From: a bacterium BMS3Bbin13
GTDB taxonomy: Bacteria > Pseudomonadota > Gammaproteobacteria > 21-64-14
Direction of reading: 5' to 3'
DNA: 35,093 nt
NCBI GenBank assembly: GCA_002897735.1
Contig: BDTW01000033.1
Coordinates: 1 to 35,093, forward strand
Shown piece by piece: positions 1 through 6,670 of this stretch (position 1 is the stretch's first letter; each line of letters starts with the position of its first letter). A program made the position numbers and the translations under genes. A model generated the notes under the pieces. It was not told where the DNA came from, made no database searches, and saw only the letters and a program-made list of their open reading frames with translations.

Positions 1-3
1 TTC

Positions 4-66
4 GGATGCAGGCCAATGGCCGGAATCCGGGGGAACTACACGGCACCCCGGATTCCGCTGCGCGTG
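4..66. repeat. Interspersed palindromic repeat (GGATGCAGGCC family), degenerate copy
   Basis: The stretch has the shape ATGCAGGCC...GGCCGGAATCCGGG followed by CCCCGGATTCCGCTGCGCG. The same two half-palindromes recur at 2282-2309, 5217-5290, 5962-6037 and, more weakly, 30911-30943. It is an intergenic repeat family of this genome. The halves can pair to form a hairpin. No coding function is visible. Confidence 0.6.
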
Positions 67-128
67 CGGGGGGCGCTCGCCGAGGGCGCGGCGTTCCGGC
101 TCGAACTCAACTCCCGTTCGTGAATTTC

Positions 129-254
129 CCGAGAACGCCGCCAATCTCCAGCGAGATGAACGGCTTGCGCCCGGCGTTGCCATGATCCCTGCACCGCCCG
201 GGGATCCGGGTCGAAAACCCGGCGCCGTAGCCAGCAATTCACGCCCGGGCGCGA
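129..254 (+). repeat. Degenerate second copy of the aroQ promoter/leader region
   Basis: About 125 bp align with 6063-6187 directly upstream of aroQ, at roughly 85% identity by eye. Shared blocks are CGAGAACG, CGCCAATCTCCAGCGA, GCACCGCCCGGGGATCCGGG and CGAAAACCCGGCGC. The -10 hexamer TATGAT of the aroQ copy is CATGAT here and no aroQ reading frame follows, so this copy is probably not a working promoter. With 6063-6187 it brackets the accessory strip in direct orientation. The rest of 1-395 holds only this block, the palindromic repeat before it and unremarkable G+C-rich sequence. Confidence 0.7.
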
Positions 255-395
255 ACTCCCCCAAAGCCCTCCCCTCCCCCCAACGGATCCTTGCAACGAA
301 AATTAGGGACAGAACGGGGGGGCTCTGCGGCACCGGACCGGATCCGATTCCCGGCCTCTTACCAGGAAAAACGGGTACACGATACGTGAATTTCA

Positions 396-404
396 TGGTA
401 TATT
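396..404 (+). promoter_or_regulatory. Extended -10 promoter of the AAA ATPase gene
   Basis: TG-G-TATATT is an extended -10 element (TGnTATAAT type). There is no good -35, as expected for this class. Transcription would start near 411, about 50 nt before the ATG at 461. A GGAG ribosome-binding site lies at 452-455. This argues against translation starting at the upstream in-frame ATG at 182, which lies before the promoter. Confidence 0.5.
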
Positions 405-460
405 ACTGCTCTGCCCGCACAAATGGCGGCCGAGGTCGCGGGCCTTCTTGCGGAGATTCC

Positions 461-1627
461 ATGTACGTCACGCGCTCGTCCCTTCTGGAGCGAATCCGAA
501 CCGCACTTGCGCGGGCCCCGGTGGTCGTGCTGACTGGGCCGCGCCAGTCCGGCAAGACCACGCTCGCGCGGGAGATTCTCCCCGAGGACTCCCCGGATTA
601 TTTCGACCTGGAAGACCCAGCGAGCCTCGCCCGCCTCGAGGAACCCAGAACGGCCCTCGAGCCGCTCAAAGGCCTCGTCGTCATCGACGAGGTTCAGCGC
701 CGCCCGGACCTATTTCCGGTCCTGCGCGTGCTCGCAGACCGTCGCGGGCGTCCGGCGCGTTTTCTGATCCTCGGCAGCGCTTCCGGCGATCTGCTCCGGC
801 AAAGCTCCGAAAGCCTCGCCGGTCGCCTGGAGCGCATCGAGATCGGCGGCTTCACGCTTGAGGAACTCGGCCCCGAGTCGGCGCCGGTCCTGTGGCGTCG
901 CGGCGGCTTTCCACCGGCCTACCTGGCGCGTTCCGAACGCGACAGCCTTGCTTGGCGCAAGCAGTTCATTCAGACGCTGCTTGAGCGCGATCTGCCGCAG
1001 TGGGGCGTGCGCGTTCCGGCGACGGCGTTGTTGCGGTTCTGGACCATGGTCGCGCACTACCACGGCCAAGTCTGGAATGCCGCCGAGCCTGCCCGAGCGC
1101 TCGGCGTGAATCCGTCCACCACGCGGCGTTATCTCGATCTGCTGACCGATGCCCTCGTGGTCCGCCAGCTCCAACCCTGGCACGCCAACATCGGCAAGCG
1201 GCAGGTCAAGTCCCCCAAGGTCTACGTGCGGGACAGCGGCCTGCTGCACGGTCTCCTCGGCCTCGATAGCGAAAAAGCGCTCTTTTCCCACCCCAAGCTC
1301 GGCGCTTCGTGGGAAGGCTTCGTCATCGAGCAGGTGCTCGCAGGCGAGCCGCACGATGAAGCATGGTTCTGGGCCACCCATCAGGGTGCCGAGATCGATA
1401 TTCTGCTGCGCTGCGGCGACCGGCTGCTTGGGGTCGAATGCAAACGAGCTGACGCGCCGAGTTCCACCCCATCGATCCGCATCGCTCTCAAGGACCTGGG
1501 GCTCGAACGCGTAGCCGTCGTGTATCCCGGTGCCAAGCGCTACGCTTTGGGCGAGCGCGTCGAGGCGGTGCCGCTCGCCGTGCTTGCTGAACCCGGGCGC
1601 CTCTTTGGCGAGGAGGCTGTGGCTTGA
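461..1627 (+). CDS. AAA ATPase with C-terminal DUF4143 (nuclease-like) domain
   Basis: This 388-residue protein belongs to the DUF4143 family of AAA ATPases. Visible are a Walker A motif GPRQSGKTT (26-34), a Walker B LVVIDEV (72-78) and a sensor-like FLILGSAS near residues 97-104. The C-terminal part carries E-I-D-I-L-L followed by V-E-C-K, the arrangement of a PD-(D/E)xK nuclease-like fold, and ends in a hydrophobic region. The family is common in bacterial and archaeal accessory DNA; its physiological role is not settled. The start at 461 is chosen for its GGAG site and the promoter at 396-404; 93 upstream in-frame codons look non-coding. It stands alone, with a dispersed repeat beginning 33 bp after its stop. 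No truncation is seen. Confidence 0.88.
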   Translation: MYVTRSSLLERIRTALARAPVVVLTGPRQSGKTTLAREILPEDSPDYFDLEDPASLARLEEPRTALEPLKGLVVIDEVQRRPDLFPVLRVLADRRGRPARFLILGSASGDLLRQSSESLAGRLERIEIGGFTLEELGPESAPVLWRRGGFPPAYLARSERDSLAWRKQFIQTLLERDLPQWGVRVPATALLRFWTMVAHYHGQVWNAAEPARALGVNPSTTRRYLDLLTDALVVRQLQPWHANIGKRQVKSPKVYVRDSGLLHGLLGLDSEKALFSHPKLGASWEGFVIEQVLAGEPHDEAWFWATHQGAEIDILLRCGDRLLGVECKRADAPSSTPSIRIALKDLGLERVAVVYPGAKRYALGERVEAVPLAVLAEPGRLFGEEAVA

Positions 1628-1659
1628 CCTCCTTCGTTTCACTGTCGCTTTCGTTCTTC

Positions 1660-1740
1660 GGGACAGACCACGGTTTTCCCCGACACTCCACTCCACCTGG
1701 GGTCGGTGATAAATACGTCTCATTCTCATGCCCTCCCTCC
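1660..1740. repeat. Dispersed repeat R, copy 1
   Basis: First of three copies (also 1791-1903 and 5594-5708) that share GGGACAGACCACGGTTTTCC, CCTGGGGTCGGTG and ATACGTCTCATTCTCAT. Each can fold into small hairpins, for example CCCCACCTGGGG. The structure resembles the REP-type elements mobilised by Y1/RAYT transposases, but no such transposase is in the window. This copy lacks the AAACCG arm at its left end. Confidence 0.75.
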
Positions 1741-1790
1741 CCTGCCGCATAAATCGGCCCGGTGGATCACCCGGCCGCCGATGCGCTAGG

Positions 1791-1903
1791 AAACCGGGGA
1801 CAGACCACGGTTTTCCGGCACTCGACCCCACCTGGGGTCGGTGACCAATACGCCTCATTCTCATACCCTCCCTCGCCCGCCATCTTCGAGGCCCGCGTCG
1901 GAC
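1791..1903. repeat. Dispersed repeat R, copy 2
   Basis: Most complete copy together with 5594-5708. It begins AAACCGGGGACAGACCACGG, so AAACCG pairs with CGGTTT, and continues through the CCCCACCTGGGG hairpin to CCATCTTCGAGGC and GTCGGAC. It is a direct repeat of copy 1 about 130 bp downstream. Confidence 0.78.
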
Positions 1904-1947
1904 AACTCGGGTCGATGGCTGACGGCATCGAGACCGGAGAAAGGGCC

Positions 1948-2247
1948 AAGGGGTCAGGCTTGACTTATGGGTATTCCGTGCTTGGAGAGATAGAAGGCTT
2001 GGCTATGAACGGCATCCAACCGCCCCCCTTGAAATCGCATCTCCAGGAGCGGCGACACCTCGGAAGACACGGCCCCGAGACCGGCGAGCCGGACCACGAC
2101 ACCACGGGATCGCGTAGGGCGGGGTCACCCCGCCGGGGCGACGGTAGCCTCCTGTAGGGCGGGGCTCGCCCCGCCGGCAACGCCGGATTATTCCGTAGCG
2201 TCCGCTGTGGGCGCGAAACGTCGTCGGCCGGGCGAGCCCGGCCCTAC
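1948..2247 (+). repeat. ~300-bp direct repeat, left copy flanking the HipA-like gene
   Basis: It begins AAGGGGTCAGGCTTGAC and ends in the REP-like GAGCCCGGCCCTAC. The whole 300 bp recurs at 4081-4382 with a few per cent substitutions and small indels. Inside are three REP-like palindromes (2114-2136, 2154-2177, 2223-2247) and a conserved unique stretch GGAGAGATAGAAGGCTTGGC. No reading frame is conserved between copies, so it is probably non-coding. Together with repeats R1 and R2 it fills most of the gene-free stretch 1628-2321. Confidence 0.88.
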
Positions 2248-2281
2248 AGGCGGACACAATCATCGATGCGGGCGGGCCTTC

Positions 2282-2309
2282 GGATGCAGGCCAAAGGCCG
2301 GAATCCGGG
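2282..2309. repeat. Palindromic repeat, GGATGCAGGCC family
   Basis: GGATGCAGGCC...GGCCGGAATCCGGG, a half-unit of the family at 4-66, 5217-5290 and 5962-6037. It sits between the left 300-bp repeat and the 91-bp palindrome. Confidence 0.6.
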
Positions 2310-2321
2310 AGGGGGCGTACG

Positions 2322-2412
2322 GAGTTCAAGGGATCAGCGGACTTGAAATCTCCAGCGACAACGCAAGAAATCGGCACAGTGGGAATTTCAAGTACTCTGA
2401 CCCCTTGAACTC
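2322..2412. repeat. 91-bp inverted-repeat element overlapping the 3' end of the HipA-like gene
   Basis: The outer ends are GAGTTCAAGGGATCAGCGG and its near reverse complement CAGAGT.../CTCTGACCCCTTGAACTC. The arms are about 30 bp and continue as ACTTGAAAT...ATTTCAAGT around a ~30-nt centre. The element resembles a MITE or RAYT-type palindrome. The 300-bp repeats start with a related end (AAGGGGTCAGGCTTGA). The stop codon of the HipA-like gene (TGA, 2390-2388 on the minus strand) lies inside its right arm. Confidence 0.8.
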
Positions 2413-3767
2413 GGCGGTCCCGCTGGGGGTGGAGAAGGGCTGTCGATCGCCTGTGCCACCTCGGCGGCGCAACCTTGCGCGGTCGCTCGAAAATCCTCCG
2501 ATACCCGCGCATCGGTCGCGACCGCCTCCCAGAATTGCCGGGCGGCTTGGCCTGTCTCCTCCCAAAGCTCAACGTTGTCCAGGACCCGGATTGGCACGCC
2601 CGGCCGGCGGTCCACGATCTCCCCGCGGCGGGGAGCAAACAGCATCGCCGTCATATCGTAGAGCGGCAGGAGGGTGAATCCGTCGGCCCCGGGGGCCAGG
2701 CTGAGGTTATGGAGGTGCATATCGGTATTGCCGATCCACTGGCCGAAGGTCGCCGCCCAGATCACGGTCCGGCGCGACTGGGCATCCAGGCGCCCCTGTC
2801 CGAGCAGTCTCTCCGCTACGGAGATCCAATCCTCCCCAAGGCCCACATACTCGGCGTCGATCGCCGCCATCGAGAGACTCGGCCGGCGCCCGTGTTCCCC
2901 CACCCGGTCGAACCTGCGTACCTCCAGGTAGTAGCGATCCCCGATGACCCGCAGATCGGTGCCGGCGCACGGGATCCCGGCCTGCGCGAGGGTACGTTGA
3001 GCGAGGTGCTCGGCCACCAGCAGATCGGCCCAGCGCCCCCCCTCCAGGGAGTCTCGCCGAGGGGAGAACTTCACGATGAGGTGGCCATCGCTCGTGAGGG
3101 CGGTGAACTTCGGCTGTTCGCCGCCCGCCGAGGACCCGACCGGCTCCCCGCCCAATACCCGTTCCGCCATGGCGGGGTACTGGGCGTTCCGGTCCTTGAT
3201 CGGCGACGGCATAGCCTGCCGGTAGGCGCCCAGCGCGCGTTCTCCGAGCAAAAGATTGCCTGGCAGGTCGCCGCCATGGTCTATCCAATAGGCCCCGACT
3301 TGGCTTTCACTCCATCGCCTTGGGTCGGCGGGCCAGCCCCCCTGCCGCGAGAGCCGCTCGGCCTCATGGCGCCCCAGAAAGCCTTGCGGCCTGCCGTCTT
3401 CCAGGAAGTACGGCAGAGACTCGAACAACCCGGTGCCGGCCTCCCCAAGCGCCCACCAGGACCGCCGTTCGCCCTCGAGGTAGTAACCCCCGCCGTTCAG
3501 CGGCCGCAGCAGGGCAATTTGGGAGACCACCCCATTCTCGGCGACCGTGTAGACGGGGATCCGGTCCCCGACACCGAACGCCGTGTGCGTGGAGGCGTAC
3601 CGCGTGGCCCGGCCCCGGCCGACCCGTACGACCCGATTCCCTGCCTGCGCGAGGAGTCTGGACACCGTAGGCTGGCTCACCCCCAAGCGAGCACCCAGTT
3701 CACCCGCAGTGGTCGGACCACCGGCTAGTTGGTTCAGCAGATCGTTGAGTAGCGCAGGTCTTGCCAT
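2388..3767 (-). CDS. yjjJ: HipA-family kinase with N-terminal HTH (YjjJ type)
   Basis: This 459-residue protein is related to the serine/threonine kinase toxin HipA, but it belongs to the YjjJ branch, which carries its own N-terminal DNA-binding domain. A helix-turn-helix covers residues 19-42 (AGELGARLGVSQPTVSRLL). The kinase part shows a Gly-rich loop SAGGEQPKF (213-221), the ATP-binding lysine in LIVKF (K233), the catalytic segment GNTDMHLHN (346-354) and the metal-binding D371 in YDMTAM. All key residues are present, so the kinase looks intact. No separate hipB is adjacent, which fits YjjJ biology. The start is the ATG where the HTH begins; the open frame upstream is A+T-rich and unconserved. 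The last residues (SSRGQST) and the stop lie in a repeat element, so the native C-terminus has probably been replaced. The gene lies between two ~300-bp direct repeats. Confidence 0.88.
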   Translation of the reverse strand: MARPALLNDLLNQLAGGPTTAGELGARLGVSQPTVSRLLAQAGNRVVRVGRGRATRYASTHTAFGVGDRIPVYTVAENGVVSQIALLRPLNGGGYYLEGERRSWWALGEAGTGLFESLPYFLEDGRPQGFLGRHEAERLSRQGGWPADPRRWSESQVGAYWIDHGGDLPGNLLLGERALGAYRQAMPSPIKDRNAQYPAMAERVLGGEPVGSSAGGEQPKFTALTSDGHLIVKFSPRRDSLEGGRWADLLVAEHLAQRTLAQAGIPCAGTDLRVIGDRYYLEVRRFDRVGEHGRRPSLSMAAIDAEYVGLGEDWISVAERLLGQGRLDAQSRRTVIWAATFGQWIGNTDMHLHNLSLAPGADGFTLLPLYDMTAMLFAPRRGEIVDRRPGVPIRVLDNVELWEETGQAARQFWEAVATDARVSEDFRATAQGCAAEVAQAIDSPSPPPAGPPSSRGQST

Positions 3768-4080
3768 TGAACGATTGAATCCAAGGATGAATATATAATT
3801 GAATAAAATGGGAACTTTGATTCTACTGATGGGAAAGCTGGGAAACAAGTGAATAAACGATCTGTTATGGCTAGTCGGCTCGGTTGAGTCAAATGGATGA
3901 TAGGCGGTTTTTGTGGAGGTCGGTGAATAGAAGTTTCGCGACCTGTATAACCCCACCGGGTACGCAAACGACTTGGCCGGACTGCTAAATGGCCGAAATC
4001 CGGGAGGGCCCCGTGATTCGATTCCCTCTCCTCTCCCCGCCCCTCTGGGGAGAGAGGGGACGCAGTTCAACCAAGGGGGC
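3768..4080. other. A+T-rich leader of the HipA-like gene
   Basis: This gene-free stretch is strikingly A+T-rich to about 3970 and then returns to the G+C-rich background. Near the gene start it holds three close direct repeats of an ATTGAA core (CATTGAAC at 3765, GATTGAAT at 3773, AATTGAAT at 3798). These are candidates for binding by the protein's own HTH domain. A -10-like TATATT is visible on the minus strand at 3795-3790, but no convincing -35. Base composition unlike the flanks suggests the leader came with the gene. Confidence 0.4.
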
Positions 4081-4382
4081 AAGGGGGTCAGGCTTGACAT
4101 ATGGGCATTCCGTGCTCGGAGAGATAGAAGGCTTGGCTATCGGCGGCATCCAATCGCCCCCCCTTGAAACCGCATCTCCAGGAGCGGCGGCACCTCGGAA
4201 GACGCGGCCCCGAGACCGGCGAGCCGGACCACGACACCACGGGATCGCGTAGGGCGGGGTCACCCCGCCGGGGCGACGGTAGCCACCCGTAGGGCGAGGC
4301 TCGCCCCGTCGGCAACGCCGGATTATTCCGCAGCGTCCGTTGTGGGCGCGAAACGTCGTCGGCCGGGCGAGCCCGGCCCTAC
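4081..4382 (+). repeat. ~300-bp direct repeat, right copy flanking the HipA-like gene
   Basis: Second copy of 1948-2247 in the same orientation, starting AAGGGGGTCAGGCTTGAC and ending GAGCCCGGCCCTAC. It has the same three internal REP-like palindromes (4249-4271, 4289-4312, 4358-4382). Sequence 4383-4560 downstream is G+C-rich with a weak further palindrome; I see no gene in it. Confidence 0.88.
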
Positions 4383-4613
4383 CGGTGGGTTCGATCGCCG
4401 GTGCGTGCGTGCGTGGGCGGGCCTTGCCCGCCGGGGCGCGGTAGCCTCCCGTAGGGGCCGCGCTATCCGCCCCCCGGAGGGTCGGACTCACCCTGGCAGG
4501 ACTTTCACCTGCAAGATATCGCCGGCTTCGCCTGACGCGCTCAAAGCCGGGCTCGAGCCTAAGGTATTTTAGGCGTTATTGGACAAGTGTATGCGTGGGA
4601 GTATTCTGTAGAC

Positions 4614-4823
4614 ATGAATGCCGATCTGCGAAACTTGTCTCTGGATGAACGCATTCGTCTGGTTGAAGATCTGTGGGACAGCATTGCCTCCGATCGAAAT
4701 ACCTTGCCCCTGACGCCGGACCAACAGGCTGAGCTGGACCAGCGTCTCGATGCCTACGAAGCTGATGGCCATCCCGGACGTCCCGCGGAGGATGTCATCG
4801 CGGAGATTCGCAAGCGACTATGA
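4614..4823 (+). CDS. Addiction-module antitoxin (TIGR02574-like)
   Basis: This 69-residue protein resembles the short antitoxin family TIGR02574 (PF09720). It has the typical core LSLDERIRLVEDLWDSIA, then a proline/acid-rich stretch (LPLTPDQQAELDQRLDAYEADG) and the closing HPGRPAEDVIAEIRKRL. The family neutralises ParE/RelE toxins by direct binding and usually co-represses the operon. The ATG at 4614 starts exactly at the conserved region; an in-frame ATG 27 nt upstream is less likely. A weak promoter (TGGACA, 16 nt, TATTCT, 4580-4607) would make the mRNA nearly leaderless. The last bases overlap the toxin start as ATGA. Confidence 0.85.
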   Translation: MNADLRNLSLDERIRLVEDLWDSIASDRNTLPLTPDQQAELDQRLDAYEADGHPGRPAEDVIAEIRKRL

Positions 4824-5116
4824 AGCTCATCGTCCACCTCAGGGAAGAGGCGGATGGGGATTTGGCCGTGGCCGCTTCATGGTACGAACAGCAACGCGTC
4901 GGATTGGGGCACGAATTCCTGGACGAAGCACTCTCCGCATTTCGACTCATCGCGAAGCAACCACTCCTTTACCCGATCGTGCGCAGAAATACGCGGCGTG
5001 CGTTGATGCATCGTTTTCCGTTCGGAATTTTCTATCGTGTCGAGAATTCACATATCGTTGTCGTGGCGGTTATGCATGGAAGCCGACATCCGTATCACTG
5101 GCAGGCTCGCAAATAA
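4820..5116 (+). CDS. ParE/RelE-family toxin
   Basis: This 98-residue protein belongs to the RelE/ParE plasmid-stabilisation superfamily. Supporting features are an N-terminal strand (KLIVHLREEADGDL), a helical AASWYEQQRVGLGHEFLDEALSAFRLI segment in the ParE manner and the late RFPFGIFYRVENSHIVVVAVMHGSRHPYHW, whose FGIFY and HGSRHP motifs are typical of this ParE branch. Family members poison DNA gyrase (ParE) or cleave ribosome-bound mRNA (RelE); the ParE-like layout favours the first, but sequence alone does not settle it. It is translationally coupled to the antitoxin by a 4-nt ATGA overlap. The pair appears complete and functional. Confidence 0.85.
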   Translation: MKLIVHLREEADGDLAVAASWYEQQRVGLGHEFLDEALSAFRLIAKQPLLYPIVRRNTRRALMHRFPFGIFYRVENSHIVVVAVMHGSRHPYHWQARK

Positions 5117-5168
5117 GGACGGTAAAATCGTTCAGGAAAAGAAATGTGCGATCACCGATGCGCGCGTT

Positions 5169-5193
5169 GCCGGCCGGGCGAGCCCGGCCCTAC
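5169..5193 (+). repeat. REP-like palindrome (GTCGGC...GCCCTAC family)
   Basis: GCCGGCCGGGCGAGCCCGG plus CCTAC: one unit of the most frequent repeat in the window, located 52 bp after the ParE-like gene. The G+C arms pair around a GCGA/AGC loop. Confidence 0.7.
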
Positions 5194-5216
5194 CGGCGGG
5201 CACGATCACACGGCAT

Positions 5217-5290
5217 CCCCGGATTCCGCTGCGCTCTATCCGGGCTACATCTTCGTAGCCCGTATGCAGGCCGCAGGCCGAAATCCGGGG
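5217..5290. repeat. Paired palindromic repeat (CCCGGATTCC / GGATGCAGGCC family)
   Basis: Two half-units face each other: CCCCGGATTCCGCTGCGC...CCGGGCTAC, a short loop, then GTAGCCC...GCAGGCC...AAATCCGGGG. The outer ends (CCCCGGAT / ATCCGGGG) and inner ends (GGGCTAC / GTAGCCC) are complementary, so the whole can fold into one large hairpin. The stretch 5291-5413 after it is unassigned and I see no gene there. Confidence 0.7.
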
Positions 5291-5413
5291 GACCGCCAGA
5301 GGCGCAACACTCGGTAATGGTGGGTGGTTGACCCTTTCCATGCCGGGACTTGCACCCGACCCGACACACCACACCGTACTTCTCCGCGGCGCACGAACCG
5401 CCGCGTTCACCAT

Positions 5414-5593
5414 CTACTCTGTGAATGGGTTCAACACATGCACACCGGCTTTGACGAAAGCCTTGCGGTTGCGTGTGACGACCGTCAATTCATAAATCAG
5501 CGCCGTGGCGACAATTTGCTTGTCCAACGCGTTTTCCGGGTGAGGCGCCCGGATCCGCCCCCAAAGCTGGGCGATGTCCTGGTTGATATAGAG
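5414..5593 (-). pseudogene. 3' remnant of a VapC-like PIN-domain toxin
   Basis: The frame encodes YINQDIAQLWGRIRAPHPE, ALDKQIVATALIYELTVVT and RNRKAFVKAGVHVLNPF. That is the C-terminal third of a FitB/VapC-type PIN ribonuclease: D-x-x-IVATAL carries a late acidic residue of the active site and VTRN precedes the final helix. The N-terminal two thirds, with the first catalytic aspartate, are absent. The frame runs straight into repeat R copy 3 at 5594, which shows where the gene was cut. No matching vapB antitoxin is visible. Confidence 0.75.
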
Positions 5594-5708
5594 AAACCGG
5601 GGACAGACCACGGTTTTCCCGGCGCCCCACCCCGCCTGGGGCCGGTGGAAAATGCATCTCATTATCCCACCCTCCCTCGCCCTGCCGTCTTCGAGGCCTG
5701 CATCGGAC
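5594..5708. repeat. Dispersed repeat R, copy 3 (abuts vapC remnant)
   Basis: It begins AAACCGGGGACAGACCACGG and ends CGAGGCCTGCATCGGAC, closely matching copy 2. It joins the vapC remnant on one side and lies 46 bp from a relE remnant on the other, so insertion or recombination at this copy probably destroyed both toxin genes. Confidence 0.78.
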
Positions 5709-5754
5709 TGCACAAGCTCAGGGGTAACCGGGCGGGGCAGTGGGCAATGACCCG

Positions 5755-5817
5755 GTCAGAAACTCTGAGCTTACGCATCCAACGATCAAAAGTGCGGGTT
5801 TTGAAGACTCTGAATAC
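5755..5817 (-). pseudogene. 5' remnant of a RelE/HigB-like toxin
   Basis: The minus strand encodes VFRVFKTRTFDRWMRKLRVSD, close to the N-terminus of RelE-family toxins that begin (M)-x-x-VFKTxxFxRWxRK. The initiating ATG is degraded (GTA in its place) and homology stops after about 21 codons, 46 bp before repeat R copy 3. It is too short to be active. Assignment rests on one motif. Sequence 5818-5961 shows nothing else recognisable except a degenerate palindromic repeat near 5922-5945. Confidence 0.5.
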
Positions 5818-5961
5818 TGAGGAAGCATAGTACGCAATGATATAGTGGGTCCAAGGGGAGCTTCTTCTAATGACACATGGGTCTGAAGGCCTGTTTGCCC
5901 GCCCGCCCAGGCGGCCAAGTGCAGGCCGAAGGCCGGACTTCGGGAGGGAGCGGTGCGACAT

Positions 5962-6037
5962 CCCCGGATTGCGCTGCGCTTATCCGGGCTACTACGTCCG
6001 CGCAGCCTGGATGCAGGCCGAAGGCCGAAATCCGGGG
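5962..6037. repeat. Paired palindromic repeat upstream of aroQ
   Basis: CCCCGGATTGCGCTGCGC...CCGGGCTAC faces GGATGCAGGCCGAAGGCC...AATCCGGGG, the same two-half design as 5217-5290. It ends 26 bp before the aroQ promoter block. Confidence 0.7.
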
Positions 6038-6089
6038 AACGACCTCCACGCCCCGAATCTGCCGAGAACGTCGCCAATCTCCAGCGAAC

Positions 6090-6119
6090 TGGACAGCCTG
6101 CGGCCGGCGTTGCTATGAT
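6090..6119 (+). promoter_or_regulatory. Probable sigma-70 promoter of aroQ-accB
   Basis: A TGGACA -35 (6090-6095) and TATGAT -10 (6114-6119) are separated by 18 bp. Predicted transcription starts near 6126, about 80 nt before the aroQ ATG. The leader contains CCCCG...CGGGG and CCGGG...CCCGG pairings. The block is duplicated in decayed form at 129-254. Confidence 0.5.
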
Positions 6120-6205
6120 CCCCGCACCGCCCGGGGATCCGGGCCGAAAACCCGGCGCTGCAGCGGTAATTCGTGCCCAGGCGCAAAGACCACCGGCGGG
6201 TGTCC

Positions 6206-6652
6206 ATGGCCAAGATCCTCGTCCTCCACGGACCCAACCTGAACCTGCTGGGGACCCGTGAGCCCGCGCACTACGGCGACACCCCCCTTGCCGAGATCCA
6301 GCGCCGCCTCGAAGCCGCCGGCCGGGCCGTGGGCCACGAGGTCGACGGTTTCCAGAGCAACGCCGAGCACGAGTTGATCGAGCGCGTGCAGCGTGCGCCC
6401 GCCGACGGGGTGGCGTTCCTGATCGTCAATCCGGCGGCGTTCACCCACACCAGCGTGGCCCTGCGCGACGCCCTGCTCGCGGTCGGGATCCCTTTCATAG
6501 AGGTCCACCTCTCCAATGTTCACGCGCGCGAGACGTTCCGCCGGCGATCATATTTCTCCGACATCGCCCTCGGCGTAATCACCGGCCTCGGCTCTCAGGG
6601 CTACGAACTCGCCTTGCAAGCGGCGATCACGCACCTCGCGCAGATCCCCTGA
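6206..6652 (+). CDS. aroQ: 3-dehydroquinate dehydratase, type II
   Basis: This 148-residue enzyme dehydrates 3-dehydroquinate to 3-dehydroshikimate in the shikimate pathway (cytoplasmic dodecamer in the family). It shows the family signatures [14 protein letters not shown] (7-20), the catalytic tyrosine Y23 with [13 protein letters not shown] (49-59), NPAAFTHTS (75-83), [11 protein letters not shown] (99-109) with catalytic H101, and FRRRSYFSD (111-119) with the substrate-binding arginine. Length is normal. The ATG at 6206 matches the family start [11 protein letters not shown]; an upstream GTG would add an unconserved tail. It is first in an aroQ-accB-accC run, the usual gammaproteobacterial order, with 18 bp to accB. 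Confidence 0.96.
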   Translation: MAKILVLHGPNLNLLGTREPAHYGDTPLAEIQRRLEAAGRAVGHEVDGFQSNAEHELIERVQRAPADGVAFLIVNPAAFTHTSVALRDALLAVGIPFIEVHLSNVHARETFRRRSYFSDIALGVITGLGSQGYELALQAAITHLAQIP

Positions 6653-6670
6653 CCCCCACGGAATCGACGG

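Noticed and set aside
182-460. N-terminal extension of the AAA ATPase from the ATG at 182
   Set aside because: The extension lies before the probable promoter (396-404), overlaps the duplicated aroQ-promoter block and is low-complexity Pro/Gly-rich sequence.
5320-5413. A tRNA-like stretch (GGGACTTGCACCCGACC...)
   Set aside because: No complete cloverleaf with an anticodon stem and acceptor end can be drawn. It is more likely part of a non-coding repeat.
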